64,000 bases of DNA from Pardosa pseudoannulata (taxonomy: Eukaryota; Arthropoda; Arachnida; Araneae; Lycosidae), in NCBI GenBank assembly GCA_032207245.1, contig CM063503.1, forward strand, positions 102,917,084-102,981,083, given 5' to 3'. This document shows positions 1 through 11,319 of this stretch, piece by piece; positions within the stretch are counted from its first letter, which is position 1, and every line of letters starts with the position of its first letter. The notes under the pieces are model-generated. The model saw nothing but the letters and a program-made list of their open reading frames with translations. It ran no database searches and was not told the origin of the DNA. The position numbers and the translations under genes were made by a program.

Positions 1-1040
1 TAAACACCCTATCATCATGACTAGCTTCCCAGCCAGAGTCAGAAAAACACTTTAGATTTAAACCTGAAACATTAGGTAATTTCAATTTGTAATCTCTTGT
101 ATAAGATACATATCCCAGAAGGCTTAGTTAACCATGCCAATGTTTTACTCCAGGACTGGATTGAAATTTTGAAAAAAAATATTTAACGTATACGATATAT
201 CAAGACAAGTCCTACTACCCAAAAACGCTAAACATCCAATCAAGTTCTAATATGGGAAAACTTTACAATCTCCTTTAATTGGGGAATCTAAGTTAGAATA
301 AACAACATCGTTGGAAAAGGGAAGAGTACTAATGGGTATATTAAATTCTGAATATAATTTAAGAATTCTGTGTTTAGTTTGATATATATGCAATTTATCA
401 TTAAATTTCTCAAACTCAACTCAAAATAATTTTTTATTTCCCCCCCAAAATTCTCAATTCAAAGTACTTTCTCAAATATAACTATTTCATCAATATCAAA
501 TTTAGATTTGCCAAAGATTACAATATCATCCACATAAAACAATAACACAATTTTATTTTTATATGTATAACAATTACACCAGTCTATTTATAAAGTCCAG
601 TTTTAGTAGTGTATCATGAAATTCAAAATACTACATACTACCACTTTGGTGCATACCATAAAGAGCCTTTTTCAATCGGCAAACTTTCAAGTTGCTGCAC
701 ATACCCAACTATTTTCATAAAACTATCAGTATCAAGTTTAGCATGTAAATAAGCATTATCAATATCAACATTGAAATGACACCATTTCAGTAAACACACA
801 AAAATGCAAAAATAATCATATTATAGCAAAATCAATTACAAGACTAAATACATCCTCGTATGTCTCACCACACTTTTTAAGATATACCTGGACGACCAGT
901 CTGGCTTTAAAACTTACAATGTTACTAGTATCTTCTTTAACGATGTAAACCCACCGACTTCCTACTACTTTAACATTTTCAGGAGGATCTACAAGCTCCC
1001 AGATCTTACAGTTATGCATTGCTTTTATTTCCTGATCCAT
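1..1040 (-). pseudogene. copia-type reverse transcriptase / RNase H, decayed and cut by window edge
   Basis: This is the C-terminal half of a Ty1/copia polyprotein, read on the minus strand. The RT start is clear at 816-1040, with the copia block NCKIWELVDPP and then GSRWVYIVKED and FKARLVVQ. Further on, the minus strand at about 503-545 reads FYVDDIVIFG, which is the YVDD catalytic box of copia RT. At 1-60 it reads CFSDSGWEASHDDR, like the first RNase H block of copia, with Gly where Asp is usual. Stops and frameshifts separate these pieces, so no enzyme can be made. The element continues beyond position 1, so its LTR on this side is not visible. Confidence 0.85.
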
Positions 1041-1150
1041 TGCCGGAACCCATAAAAAAGACTCGTCTGAACTAATAGCTTCTCTAAAATTTCTAGGATG
1101 TTTAACTTAAGCTATATTACCTTCGAGAAGATCCGATACTTTCCCTTCAC

Positions 1151-2561
1151 TCAAGTTACTCGAACTTGAAAGTCAAAATAAGACTTGTCCCACTCAATAT
1201 TGTTTTCTTTACAAAATTTAATCACGCCATTTAATGAACGAAGACGAACATTCGGTCCTTCCCCTCTGTAATAAATATCTGTTCTACTACTAGTGGTCCT
1301 CTGAATAACTTGGCAATACCAACCAATTTGTGAACAAGGTGTCAGTACTGTAATTGACCCCTCTTCATGCTTATCCCTAGCCTGATCATTAACTTCCCGT
1401 ATTGACGAATTTTGATACATACAATCAGAGTCATCATGAAATTTTCGAAACTCAGTGCTTGCTAACTTATGGTCCATTACGACCTCGTCAAAACCGACAT
1501 TTATGGTTTCTACAATACATTTTTTATCTTCCAGCCAGATACGATAACCTCTTACGTTGAGCATATCCCACCAAAATTCGGGTTTCGTTTTATCATTCAA
1601 TTTCTTACGTTTCTAGTCTGGAATACCTAAAAAAGGCCAGTGAGCCAAAAATTATGATGTTTAACAGATGGTTTCTTTCCGAAGAACAGTTCAAATGGGG
1701 TAAGATTAAAGCTACCATGACACGACCTATTCCATGTATACGTAAAACAAACTGCAGCCTCCACCCAGAATTTCTTTGGTAGTTTACTCTCATTAAGACG
1801 TGAACGAACACGTTCCATTAGAGTTTGATTATACCTCTCGGAAAACCCATTTATTCGTGGGCTGCATGGATGAGTTACCTCATGCCACGTGTAGAAAGGA
1901 AAATCTCAAAATCGTTGTTACAAAACTCCATTCCTCCATCTGCACGAATTTATTTTATCTTCCTGCCTAGCATTCTTTCAGAGCTAGTTAAATACCTGAT
2001 AAAAGCGTTAAAGGAACCAGACTTTTGCTTAATGGGGAAAAAGCTCGCTCTTCTAGAAAAATCATCTATTATAGTTAAGTAATATCTATTTCCACCTAAA
2101 GTGATGTTAGGGACCTCCCCCATATCTATATGTAACAACTCTAGTGGTGCAGATGATCTTACGGCCCTAATCTTTAATGAAGTACGTTTGACTTTCGAAA
2201 CTTTAAACTACAATAATCAAAGGGTTTATTTAACGCGGGAACCCCCCCCCCTTACACCATTATTTTTACTTGTATTTACAATATATTCATAATTAATGTG
2301 ACAATATCTTTTATGCCATAATTCTTCTAATGAGAGTTTGTTTACGTTTTCTAAATTGTTTTCTATTTCCTCACTTTCGTGGGTATTTAAATAACGATTA
2401 GGTCTAAAGAAATATAAATTTATCATGTCTCCGTGTAAAAAATAGTAAGTTCCATTTATCATAAAAAAACTAAGTAATCCCTCATCACTGACGAACTTAT
2501 TACCCTCTTCTAATTTAAATATAGATAACAAGTTCCTTCTAATATCAGGATTATGTAACAC
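1151..2561 (-). pseudogene. copia-type integrase, decayed
   Basis: This is the integrase part of the same minus-strand copia element. From N to C it shows a pre-integrase block with ELWHKRYCHINYEYI (2226-2561; the usual LWHxRxGH with changes), the core start HIDMGEV followed by GNRYYLTIIDDFSR (1950-2138), and RADGGMEFCNN near 1915-1950, the copia form of the second catalytic Asp block. MERVRSRLNESKLPKKFWVEA follows at 1627-1818. The linker to RT lies at 1151-1600. The blocks fall in several frames with stops between them. A run of nine C at about 2244 marks one slippage point. Plus-strand reading frames over this region are shadows. Confidence 0.85.
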
Positions 2562-2712
2562 ATCCTATAGTAACACTTTCCTCTGTTTACCATTTATTTT
2601 AGTAACAAACTACACAGTACCTATTCCATTTATTGAGGTATATTCACTACCCACAGCCATAGATATTTTTAAGTTATTTACAGGCCTTAATTGAGAAAAT
2701 AAATTTTTATCT

Positions 2713-3700
2713 TTACAAAAGTGAGGTTGCACCGCTGTCTAATATCCAAAAATTTTCCAAGTCGGATGAAGATGTATTGTAAATTTCGATATTATTAACT
2801 TCTACTAAACTGTATGAAGGAGAGGGGAGAGACATACGGAGGTTCTTTAGCTTTACACTTATTTTTCCATTTATAACAAGAGCATTTCTTATGCCCAATT
2901 ATTCCATAATAATTACATTTCCCTTGAAATTTACCCTGTTTAACATTAGAATCAATCTTTGTACTCGGAACATCACTTAAATTACAAGAAACAGTCTTAC
3001 CGGTTTGCTGGGATTTTACTATTTCATTACAAACTGGAAACTGTCCAACGTAAGCAACAGGTAGATTGTCCATATATTGTGTACTCCATACATTTCAAAA
3101 AGGCGGTTGGCCTCCAGCAGAAGTTCTTATTCAATTTTATTTGGTACGAACTTTTTATTAGACTACCTGTAAATTTGTAGAACTATAAGGTTAAACTCGG
3201 CTGACAGACTTCTAACATACTGGAAACCAATATATAGATCTGACATAGTGTGTCCTGCTTGTTGCACGTTCGATGCTGCTTCTTTTACATGACAGATAAA
3301 AGTCCAACAGTCTCTCCAGCTTAAAATTGGATACCAAAAATGTATCCAATAGTTTCATTAGACGAGCACGTGTATAGGGTTCACAATATTTGAAAAGAAT
3401 ATCCCATGCCTTTTTCCCCCATCTGTAGTTTCATCGAACAGTGGTTTGAACTCATTGGAAACGAACTGATAAGTTATAGTATATGCACGTGTCTTCCGTA
3501 ATTCTACTTACTTTCTTTCACGAAATGTCAAGTAGCTTCCCCATCCTTCACATATTCATCTTTCTCGCAAATAAATTGCCAGCAACCACTGTGCATAAGA
3601 CAAACCTTCACATTCTACTTCCAAACATTTCAGTTCGTTGAAGTAAGCAACGGAACTCCGGGAATCTTCATTTCACCAAAGGAAAACTAAATATTTTCAA
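2713..3700 (-). pseudogene. copia-type gag, zinc knuckle and protease, decayed
   Basis: This is the N-terminal part of the copia polyprotein on the minus strand. A UBN2-like gag region can be followed at about 3180-3540, in pieces such as LRKTRAYTITYQFVSNEFK and RARLMKLLDTFL. The zinc knuckle at about 2880-2930 reads CNYYGIIGHKKCSC, with Tyr replacing the second Cys of the usual CX2CX4HX4C. The protease motif FWILDSGATSLL lies at 2713-2750 and contains the DSGA active-site signature. Frameshifts separate the parts. No 5' LTR or primer-binding site was recognised between here and 3880. Confidence 0.75.
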
Positions 3701-3881
3701 GCTTCAGATTACTGCCAAGTGCTGGGCCCACAACCACTACTGTAAACATTTTATAACGTGGAAGATTCTTGACATCATTTCCGGTTTCTTTTGAACCATT
3801 TTTCTATTGAAAATTTTTTAAGATAAATTAGACAATATTTTGAATATATTGTATGAATCTCCATTAAGGATCATATAGTAC

Positions 3882-4031
3882 TTTTTGGGATCTCCAGTTT
3901 ACTTTTAGCTATGCCAGAACTAATAAGTCGAGATCTACTACTTTAAGCAAGTTCTGAAATGCTTCGAATATCTATGCGAAATGTGGAATCGAATCCACAT
4001 ATTCTGGTACCGAAAGACAGTGCTCGGCAAT
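3882..4031 (-). mobile_element. tRNA-like SINE, old copy
   Basis: This aligns by eye with the intact SINE at 43611-43788 in the same orientation. Shared blocks include the ctaatgagaccggg-like middle, actttaagcaagttctgaa, gaatatctatg and a decayed box B complement, ggaatcgaatcc. The outer ends are blurred. Confidence 0.6.
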
Positions 4032-4167
4032 AACAAACCTTTAACTACTTTAAACTTAGACGTCAAACTTATTTTATGATATATGTTTGCCTTCTCAAGG
4101 AAACTCATTGAAACGATTTAGCTTTTTACTTGATATAAATTTTGAGATTAAACATAGCCTAAAACTA

Positions 4168-4233
4168 AGGATATATATATATGTATGTATGTATGTGTGT
4201 ATGTGTGTGCGTGTGTGTGGTTGTGCGTGTGTG
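4168..4233. repeat. simple repeat: (TA)n, (TATG)n, (TG)n
   Basis: A compound microsatellite running from TA through TATG to TG units. The rest of 4240-5640 is AT-rich single-copy-looking sequence in which I see no gene. Confidence 0.9.
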
Positions 4234-5648
4234 TGTAATATGTGCAAGACTCATTCAAAAGCACAACACATTTTATTTCTGGTGAGATACATGAAATCCA
4301 TACAACAAGCAAACACTTTTACAATCTCGTGTACATATACAATGTGATCCCACACATACGCTTTTCAAGTAGGGATTCCTCAGGTAAAAAGACTACGAAT
4401 AATCCCCAAGCACAATTAATCACGTGATAAAAAATACCCATGTTTAAAAAGAGCGCGTTAACTATTGGCTAAAGTAGTAGAGACAGAGGTTGAATTAAGT
4501 CTATACCTTGTCTGGAGGGAAAAATGAGAATTACCGCGCAAACCCCGAATTTACTTTATGAACAAGTTATTAAATTTATATTAAAATACGTAAATAAGGG
4601 ATTTATATATATATATACGCTTTTAATAATTTGATAATTTTTATAGATAAATATAAAATTTAAATTCAGCTTAAAATAAGGAAAACATCAGAATAAGTCC
4701 AATTTAAATCATACCATTTTTGTGAACTTGAAAATGTCTCTTATTCTATTCGTTTCAAGGAATGATAAACTATTATGCCTGTAATCCCACATGCGAAGAG
4801 ATATGGGGACTGTTATTGCAATATTAAAGTAAATAGCTTCAACATATTTCATAATGCTGAATCAAATAATGTTGAACAACAGCGATAAATTCTCAATCTA
4901 TTATACATATATATACTACTTTTTGTCTAGTGACATAATTCATGACTGAATGCGTAGCTTTTGGGACAGAAGTTCAAGTGTGAATGAATCTGTGAGATGT
5001 TAAATTCTTTACCACAGTGTCCTTCGTTAAAAAATAAAACAGCAATAAATAAATAATGAATGTATTCAAAAGGTATTTAAATATTTCCTTGAGAGATACC
5101 TGCTTTCTTGAGTATAGCGGTTCACATTGTGACATTTTCTGATTAAATTGAAAGTTAATTTGAAAAAAAAGTACCATATTACTTTTAAATTAATTAGATT
5201 TATATTACTTATAAAATGTAACTTTAATTTCAGAAACTATTTATATATTATTAAACATTAATATTACAGGCAATAAAAATGTATTAATATTTAATATATA
5301 ATTCAAAAGTAAAATAATCTTTGATTATATAAAAATACTACGAAAAATCTGAACAGTGCATTCATTTCACTAGGTCAATTGTGCATTTTTTAAATAAATA
5401 GTATAATAAATGCATAATTATAATTTAAGTGCAAACACACAATTTCGATTTCAAATTTTCACTCAGAAAGACAAACTATGGTTATTAAATTTCTAAAATT
5501 CCCCCTTCTTTCCATCTTCCATAATGTAACAGTTACATAAAATAGTCTAAAAGCATAGTTTAAAAACATAATGCGAATAAAAGAATTGAAGCTTAAAATT
5601 CGATATATGATGCAAAAATACTAAGATTGACAGAATTAAAATTTTGTA

Positions 5649-5665
5649 GTGGTGCCATCTAGTGA
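5649..5665 (-). promoter_or_regulatory. CTCF-like motif
   Basis: On the minus strand this reads TCACTAGATGGCACCAC, which matches the core of the known CTCF consensus (CCASYAGRKGGC) except at the first base. A single motif in AT-rich DNA may arise by chance, and nothing nearby supports it. Confidence 0.25.
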
Positions 5666-6622
5666 TTGACGGACAATGTAGAATGAATTAGAAAGATATA
5701 TTCGGTTTTTAGCGGATTATATTAGTCTTGGAACTATAAAATATGAGTTTAAAAATTATTCCATTTATCAGAGAAAGAATTGTCGCATGAGGACAAAATA
5801 TATGCAGCTTCTGAAAATTCTTGTGTAAATAATAGATATTCAATAGAACGTGCAATTTAAACTAATTTCTTTATAAAAATACTTTCTCTAATTTACGTAA
5901 CAGATTTGACAAAACATGTTCCAACGTATTTTCGCTCGTCTCCAACAATGTTATCTGTTGTGTATCCACATTAGGTGATTAAGTTTGATTTTAGCTAATA
6001 AAAATTGCAATTTAAAAAAAAAAATGAGGTATTAATGCATTTTTGAACATGTATAACACAAAATCATTATACGACAATTCCGGACTAATGTTCAAGAGAT
6101 GAAATAGAAAATATTATAAAACATGCTAGATTAAAGAAGAGATCAGTGGACTTTAAAATCTACAAAAATTAGATTTTTAATGGTTAAACATAAGTGTCTT
6201 TGCAAGCAAAAGGATTGTGAACTCAGCAGATCATGAATGGATTGGATTCGGAAGTGGAATATTAAATGTTATTAGCACTTTTTATTGTTTGTATGCACTT
6301 GTGATGAGAAAAATGAATCAATTTCCACCTTTGTATTCGAAATTCAACATTTTTTTCGCTTAGGAAGTCAAATATATTAATTTGAATTATTTTACAATCT
6401 AATATATTAACCATCATTTCTATTTTGTTTTAAAAATGAATAATTTCAAGTAGAAATTTCGTTTGATAAATAGAAATCACAATTAAAATTAATGGTATTC
6501 GCTTGAAATTGAAAGATTTTAAATAACCTCTAAATTTTTTTTGTGTGTTAAATTTATGTTTCTTTTTATTCTTAAGTGATTTTTTAATTTTATTGGAAGT
6601 TATATCAGCTTTTAAAAAATTC

Positions 6623-6820
6623 TTAAATAGAATCGGTTGGTTGGTTGGTTGGCGTTTTACGGCGCAAGGTTTTGTTTAGGACATAAGCGCCAAGCACAAG
6701 GTGTTTTCATAAAAACAACAAGACCTAACTGATAAAAGAGCCCTAATCTAATAACAGAACAAGATAAAACCGTACCAGTTTAATAAAGTTATAAAAATGT
6801 CTGCAGTTAAATAGAATCGG
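6623..6820 (-). mobile_element. second retroposon (SINE/LINE tail) with perfect 14-bp target duplication
   Basis: A 170-bp insert (6637-6806) is bounded by two perfect copies of ttaaatagaatcgg at 6623-6636 and 6807-6820. The left end is a GGTT-repeat run, so on the minus strand the insert ends in a CAACC-type tail. This is the pattern of LINE-driven retroposition. The body has no resemblance to the SINE found elsewhere in the window and no clear tRNA head, so it may be 5'-truncated or a LINE tail. Confidence 0.7.
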
Positions 6821-7365
6821 AAAGTATGAGAACAGCTAATATTGAGATGTTGATTATTTAATTAATATAATTTTTACTAACCCTTTAGCGGACAGTGGTT
6901 TCGTAGCAAAACCACCTGTTAAACACTTATTTTAAAATTTACTTAATCTTTTTAAAATTATTTAAAGTTCCAATCTCATACATCTGTGATGTATGGAAGA
7001 AAATGATGAAGAATCAAGAGCTTCTGCAATTAAAAAACTTTTTGAAGACATGAATGATTTTTTTTTCAATTGACATTTTAAATTTACAAAAGATGATAGC
7101 TTTACATATAATTTATATTTTCTTTTGAAATTTCTGGACTGACTGTCTACCGAGAGCCTGCTACAGAGCGAATTACAGGGGCCGCCGGTGTCGCTTACTC
7201 AAAGAAGGGGCTGAGAACAAGGACTCTGGGCAACAATGAAGAACAACAATGAATAAGTTATAATTAAATTTATATTTTTTTTTCCAAGCACATACACACA
7301 AAAGATAACACGATTATAGCCACTAATCTGTGAAACATATACTCTGTACTTCTATAACTCAGGTT

Positions 7366-8531
7366 CTATAACTCTGGACCGTCGTTCTATAAAGGCGAAT
7401 TTTAAAATTTTCGTATATGTAGAAATGCAAATTCGATAAGTCTCTCAGATCGTATACCAGACACTAGACTCTCCTTATATAAGGCGAAAGTTTATGAAAG
7501 GAACTATAGCTTTTCTTACCATCGGAAACTGCGCCTGCGATTCTCCGTAGAGGACGAAGCGCTCGACTTTCTAATAAAACGGATCGAACGGGCAATTCGC
7601 TTGAGAGCTGACTGATCAGGAACTGAAGTAACTCGCTTCAGTGCCTGGTCTTACAAATTTTGCCCCGATCCTGGACTTAAAAATTTTTTCATTGACCATA
7701 AAGAATCAGCATTATAGGAAAACGTTTTCTGAGCACAGGAAAAGAAAGATTTGTTAAAAATTGTTCTCGTAAAAGAGAAAAATATACGTCGAAGGTTGTA
7801 TACTGTACTGATGTAAAGGATACTATATTATACTATAGTATAGTACAGTACAGCTGGTTCTGGACAGTCTTTCTATAAAGTCGAATTTGCAAATTTTCGT
7901 ATATGTAGAAATGCAATTTCGATAAGTCTCTTAAATCGTATACCAGACACTAGACTCTCCTTATATAAGGCGAAAGTTTATGAAAGGAACTATAGCTTTT
8001 CTTACCATCGGAAACTGCGCCTGCGATTCTCCGTAGAGGACGAAGCGCTCGACTTTCTAATAAAACGGATCGAACGGGCAATTCGCTTGAGAGCTGACTG
8101 ATCAGGAACTGAAGTAACTCGCTTCAGTGCCTGGTCTTACAAATTTTGCCCCGATCCTGGACTTAGAAATTTTTTTATTAACTATAAGGAATCAGCATTA
8201 TAGGCAAAGTTTTTCGGAACCCAGGAAAAGAAAAATTTGTTAAAAAAATTGTTCTCCAAAAGAGAAACCTCTAGGTCGAAGAATGTATACTGTACTGATA
8301 TATACGATACTAGATTATACTATAGTATAGTAGAGCTGGTTCCGGACCATCGTTATATAAAAGCGAATTTGCAAATTTTCGTATATGTAGAAATGCAAAT
8401 TCGATATGTCATTCAAATCGTATTCCAGACACCACACGCTCCTTATTTATCTCGAATGTTTATGAAAGGAACTATAGCTTTATTTTAGTACCATCGGAAA
8501 CTGTGGCTACGATTCTGCGTAGAAGACGAAG
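7366..8531 (+). repeat. tandem repeat, about 486-bp unit, 2.4 copies
   Basis: Two full units (about 7366-7851 and 7852-8335) and a partial third unit (8336-8531) lie head to tail. Units 1 and 2 are identical over 231 bp (7449-7679 and 7935-8165) but diverge clearly on either side. The identical block holds a TATA-like ccttatataagg, a taataaa signal, a 7-bp stem (actgaag/cttcagt) and aaattttgcccc. The end of each unit contains a palindromic actatagtat stretch. It may be a satellite, an LTR-derived array or a small-RNA gene array. The third copy is more diverged and stops inside the block. Confidence 0.8.
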
Positions 8532-8590
8532 CGCAGTGAAGTAGTGTAGTGCAATGTAGTGGAGTGGAGTGGAGTGGAGGGCAGGGCAGG
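8532..8590 (+). repeat. GTAGT/GGAGT-rich simple sequence
   Basis: A short run of gtagt and ggagt units abuts the broken third unit of the 486-bp repeat. From 8590 to 9368 I see nothing recognisable. Confidence 0.7.
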
Positions 8591-9368
8591 ACCGAATCTG
8601 CTTATTCCCCTTATTCCCAATAAATATTGGTTCCTTATTTGTAGTGTACCATAATTGTAAATACAGCTCTTGTTAAGAAGCTAAGTTGCGCCCAAACAGG
8701 TGTTGCCTACCAGAAAATATATCACCTGATTAAAATGGGTTTGGTGAAATATTGGAGAAAATTTACTCTTAACTGAGAAAGTGACGTAACAAATATCTAG
8801 AACAACCATAGACGAGATAAATAGGTTGCTAGCATTGCTACCTTATTTCATTTAGTATCACCCTTCTACATCTTACATAAGAGCGCTAAGAGGAGCGCCA
8901 ACCTCATGTCCTCCTCTTTCCCCATAGTGATAAATAAAACTGAATAATAAACCCCTCTACCCATTGATCTTCCTAGTTCGGCAGTTATGAGTCAAATTGA
9001 TTGCCATTTTTTCTTATATTTTTGACTAATGAGAATAATTAACTCTGTCATTAGTTTGGTAATTAAGAAAGGTTAATTTGACTCTTGGTTGCCTGTTCTC
9101 GGTCGGTCATTGGGGAACAAAATAAATATAGCAATATGAATATTGAACATTATGACTTTAGTTGAGATACAGAGAGTTAAATTAGGACAACTATTTAGAA
9201 GGGCGTGGAAAGAAGCTTGAGCAGTTAGTAAGGCAATTAAGAAATGAACAGAAAAAGGGAACTATGAGAATACATGAAAAACGAAGAAATAAAAACATAT
9301 CAAACTAATAAAATACTGAGGGGAAGAGATTAACAAACATTAGAAAATAAAAAATAAAATAAAATAAT

Positions 9369-10340
9369 GGGCTCCTCTAGTCATTACATTAAACGTTACT
9401 GTTGTAGGAAAAAACATGTTTGTGTTGTTTTAATCACTATTAGGTTGAGAGAATTAGTTTTACTGAACCGTTGCTGTTGTAGAAGAAAAAGTGTTTGTGT
9501 TAGATTTACCGAGTAGATGGATGGAAAGGTAATTTATGTTTAGGGTATAAAATTAAAAATAAATTAAGAAAATTAACTGTGTTTATTTAAAATTAAGTGT
9601 TGCGAAACTTGTAGGAAACGGCGAAATGTTAAGCTACTCTAACTCCCAATGGGCGACAAAATAGCTTGCACATTGAATTCTGAGTTTAATTATGAAAACC
9701 AGCTTAGATTATAATTAAATAATGATAAATCAATGTAGAAGGAATACATACAATTAACATTAAACTGTGGAATTAGAGTAAAGATGACGGCCATTGATGG
9801 TCGCTATCACAAAAGGCTATCAATCGGGAATTAGAACTGGTAACACAAAAATAATTTAAGAAATTATAAAAGAAGCACTTATAATTAATACACTGATCAT
9901 TTTAAACTTTTTGAGGATATTACTTTGTCAAAACGGGTTGAAATAATTAAGATGGAGGATGATTGACTTGTATTTACGAAAAAACGATATAGTAACTTCT
10001 AATTCTAATGAGTATCAAAAGAAACATAGACATTAAATAATGAGTTAATTATGATTGCTTATTAAAGATTACTTATTAAAGATAAATAGTACCAAAATAA
10101 GGCATTTTGAGGGATATAAAGTAAAAGTTGTTAAAGATGGAATCAGATTTAAGATGGCGGCCATTTGCTGGTCGCCCTGGTGATCTGACGATCATTTGGG
10201 AATTAGAGTTACTGACATAAAAATAATGAACAGAAAAGCAAAAATAAGCATGAATAATTAAGATACTGATTATAATAAACACTTGAGTAAGTTATTTTGT
10301 CAAAACAAATAAGCAAAATGGAGAATGACTAGAGGAGCCC
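9369..10340. mobile_element. DNA transposon-like element with perfect 17-bp terminal inverted repeats
   Basis: The left end gggctcctctagtcatt (9369-9385) and right end aatgactagaggagccc (10324-10340) are perfect inverted repeats, giving a 972-bp element. The inside is repetitive. A segment at about 9770-9970 recurs at about 10130-10325, sharing gatggcggccatt-like, gggaattaga and ttttgtcaaaac blocks. Near the left end a ctgttgtaggaaaaa-type block also occurs twice. There is no transposase frame, so it would be non-autonomous. No clear target duplication was seen, so the superfamily is open. Confidence 0.6.
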
Positions 10341-10555
10341 CTTCCCCTTTGAAAGTCAGACTTGAAGAAAATAGAAATATAATGATGAAATTGATTAATC
10401 AAAGTGCAATAATGAACCAAGTAAAAAAAATAATGCTAAACAGTAATGCTTCTAAGAAATTGGAAACAATTATGACCTTAAACTGGAAGTTGAGAAATAA
10501 AGTTAAGAAACCGCATGATCCGACTTTCGCTGAAGGACATGTAAACAAGTGGTAA
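10325..10555 (+). CDS. unrecognised 76-codon ORF overlapping the right end of the 972-bp element
   Basis: The frame opens with MTRGAPSPLKVRLEEN and is rich in Lys, Asn and Met. It ends HVNKW before a stop. It begins inside the terminal inverted repeat. A possible donor at 10552 and acceptor at 10589 would join it in frame to FHDMNWMMVLKIAQGMG, but that intron would be only 38 nt, which is too short to accept without RNA data. I recognise no family. It may be a chance frame or a relic of the element's own gene. Confidence 0.2.
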   Translation: MTRGAPSPLKVRLEENRNIMMKLINQSAIMNQVKKIMLNSNASKKLETIMTLNWKLRNKVKKPHDPTFAEGHVNKW

Positions 10556-11267
10556 AAATAATGTAATTTAATTAATTAATGACTTACAGGTTTCATGATA
10601 TGAACTGGATGATGGTCTTGAAGATTGCTCAAGGCATGGGCAAAAAAAAATATTAATTAGTGCTCTAATACTAGAACAACTGGAGAAATCACTAAAAAGA
10701 ACGGCGACAGCTCGAGCTTCAGCAGTTCAACGAGCCTGGCTGTTACGAGACCATTACGAGACGGGGTAGAAAATCTGGAATTTCCGTACAGCTGAACGAG
10801 GGAGAAAAGCGACCTTCTTCGTTACGGGTAGAGGGGAACTGGGGTACAGTAAATTTATTATATAATATTAATATAACATTAATCTTTATTTAGAATTAGC
10901 TTTAAATGCTAACTATCCCCTACCTTTTATTTATAAACAATTAAATAATTATTTTCAATTAGATATTAATAGGATTAAGTTAATGTTTCCAATTCTCAAT
11001 TAAAACTGTAATTTTAACTGACATAGTGGCAACATAAATATTGGATGAGTTAGCTTTTAGTATAGCTTTATAAATGCTTTGTTCCTCTAATTCGTATTCT
11101 CATTTCATATTCTTACGGTCTTTTGGGTGTACGGGAATGTTCAGGCCTGTTCAAACAATTGTTTTAACTGTGTATGGATGTCGTAAACCTTCCACACCCA
11201 ATCCTTCTTTCTTCCTTCCTTTCCGTTTTACAATTTCTAGGCTTAATGGAGTTAGTGTTTTGGTTCT

Positions 11268-11268
11268 G

Positions 11269-11317
<49 letters not shown>
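11268..11317 (+). repeat. (TTA)n microsatellite
   Basis: A trinucleotide run that produces a meaningless poly-Tyr frame. Around it, 10560-13470 is AT-rich and I see no supported gene there. Confidence 0.95.

Positions 11318-11319
<2 letters not shown>

Noticed and set aside
1825..2292. Plus-strand frames in the first 2.3 kb
   Set aside because: They are antisense to recognisable copia integrase motifs on the minus strand.
7474..7500. U6atac-like tatgaaagga string in the 486-bp repeat
   Set aside because: Only about ten bases match and the following sequence does not fit U6atac.
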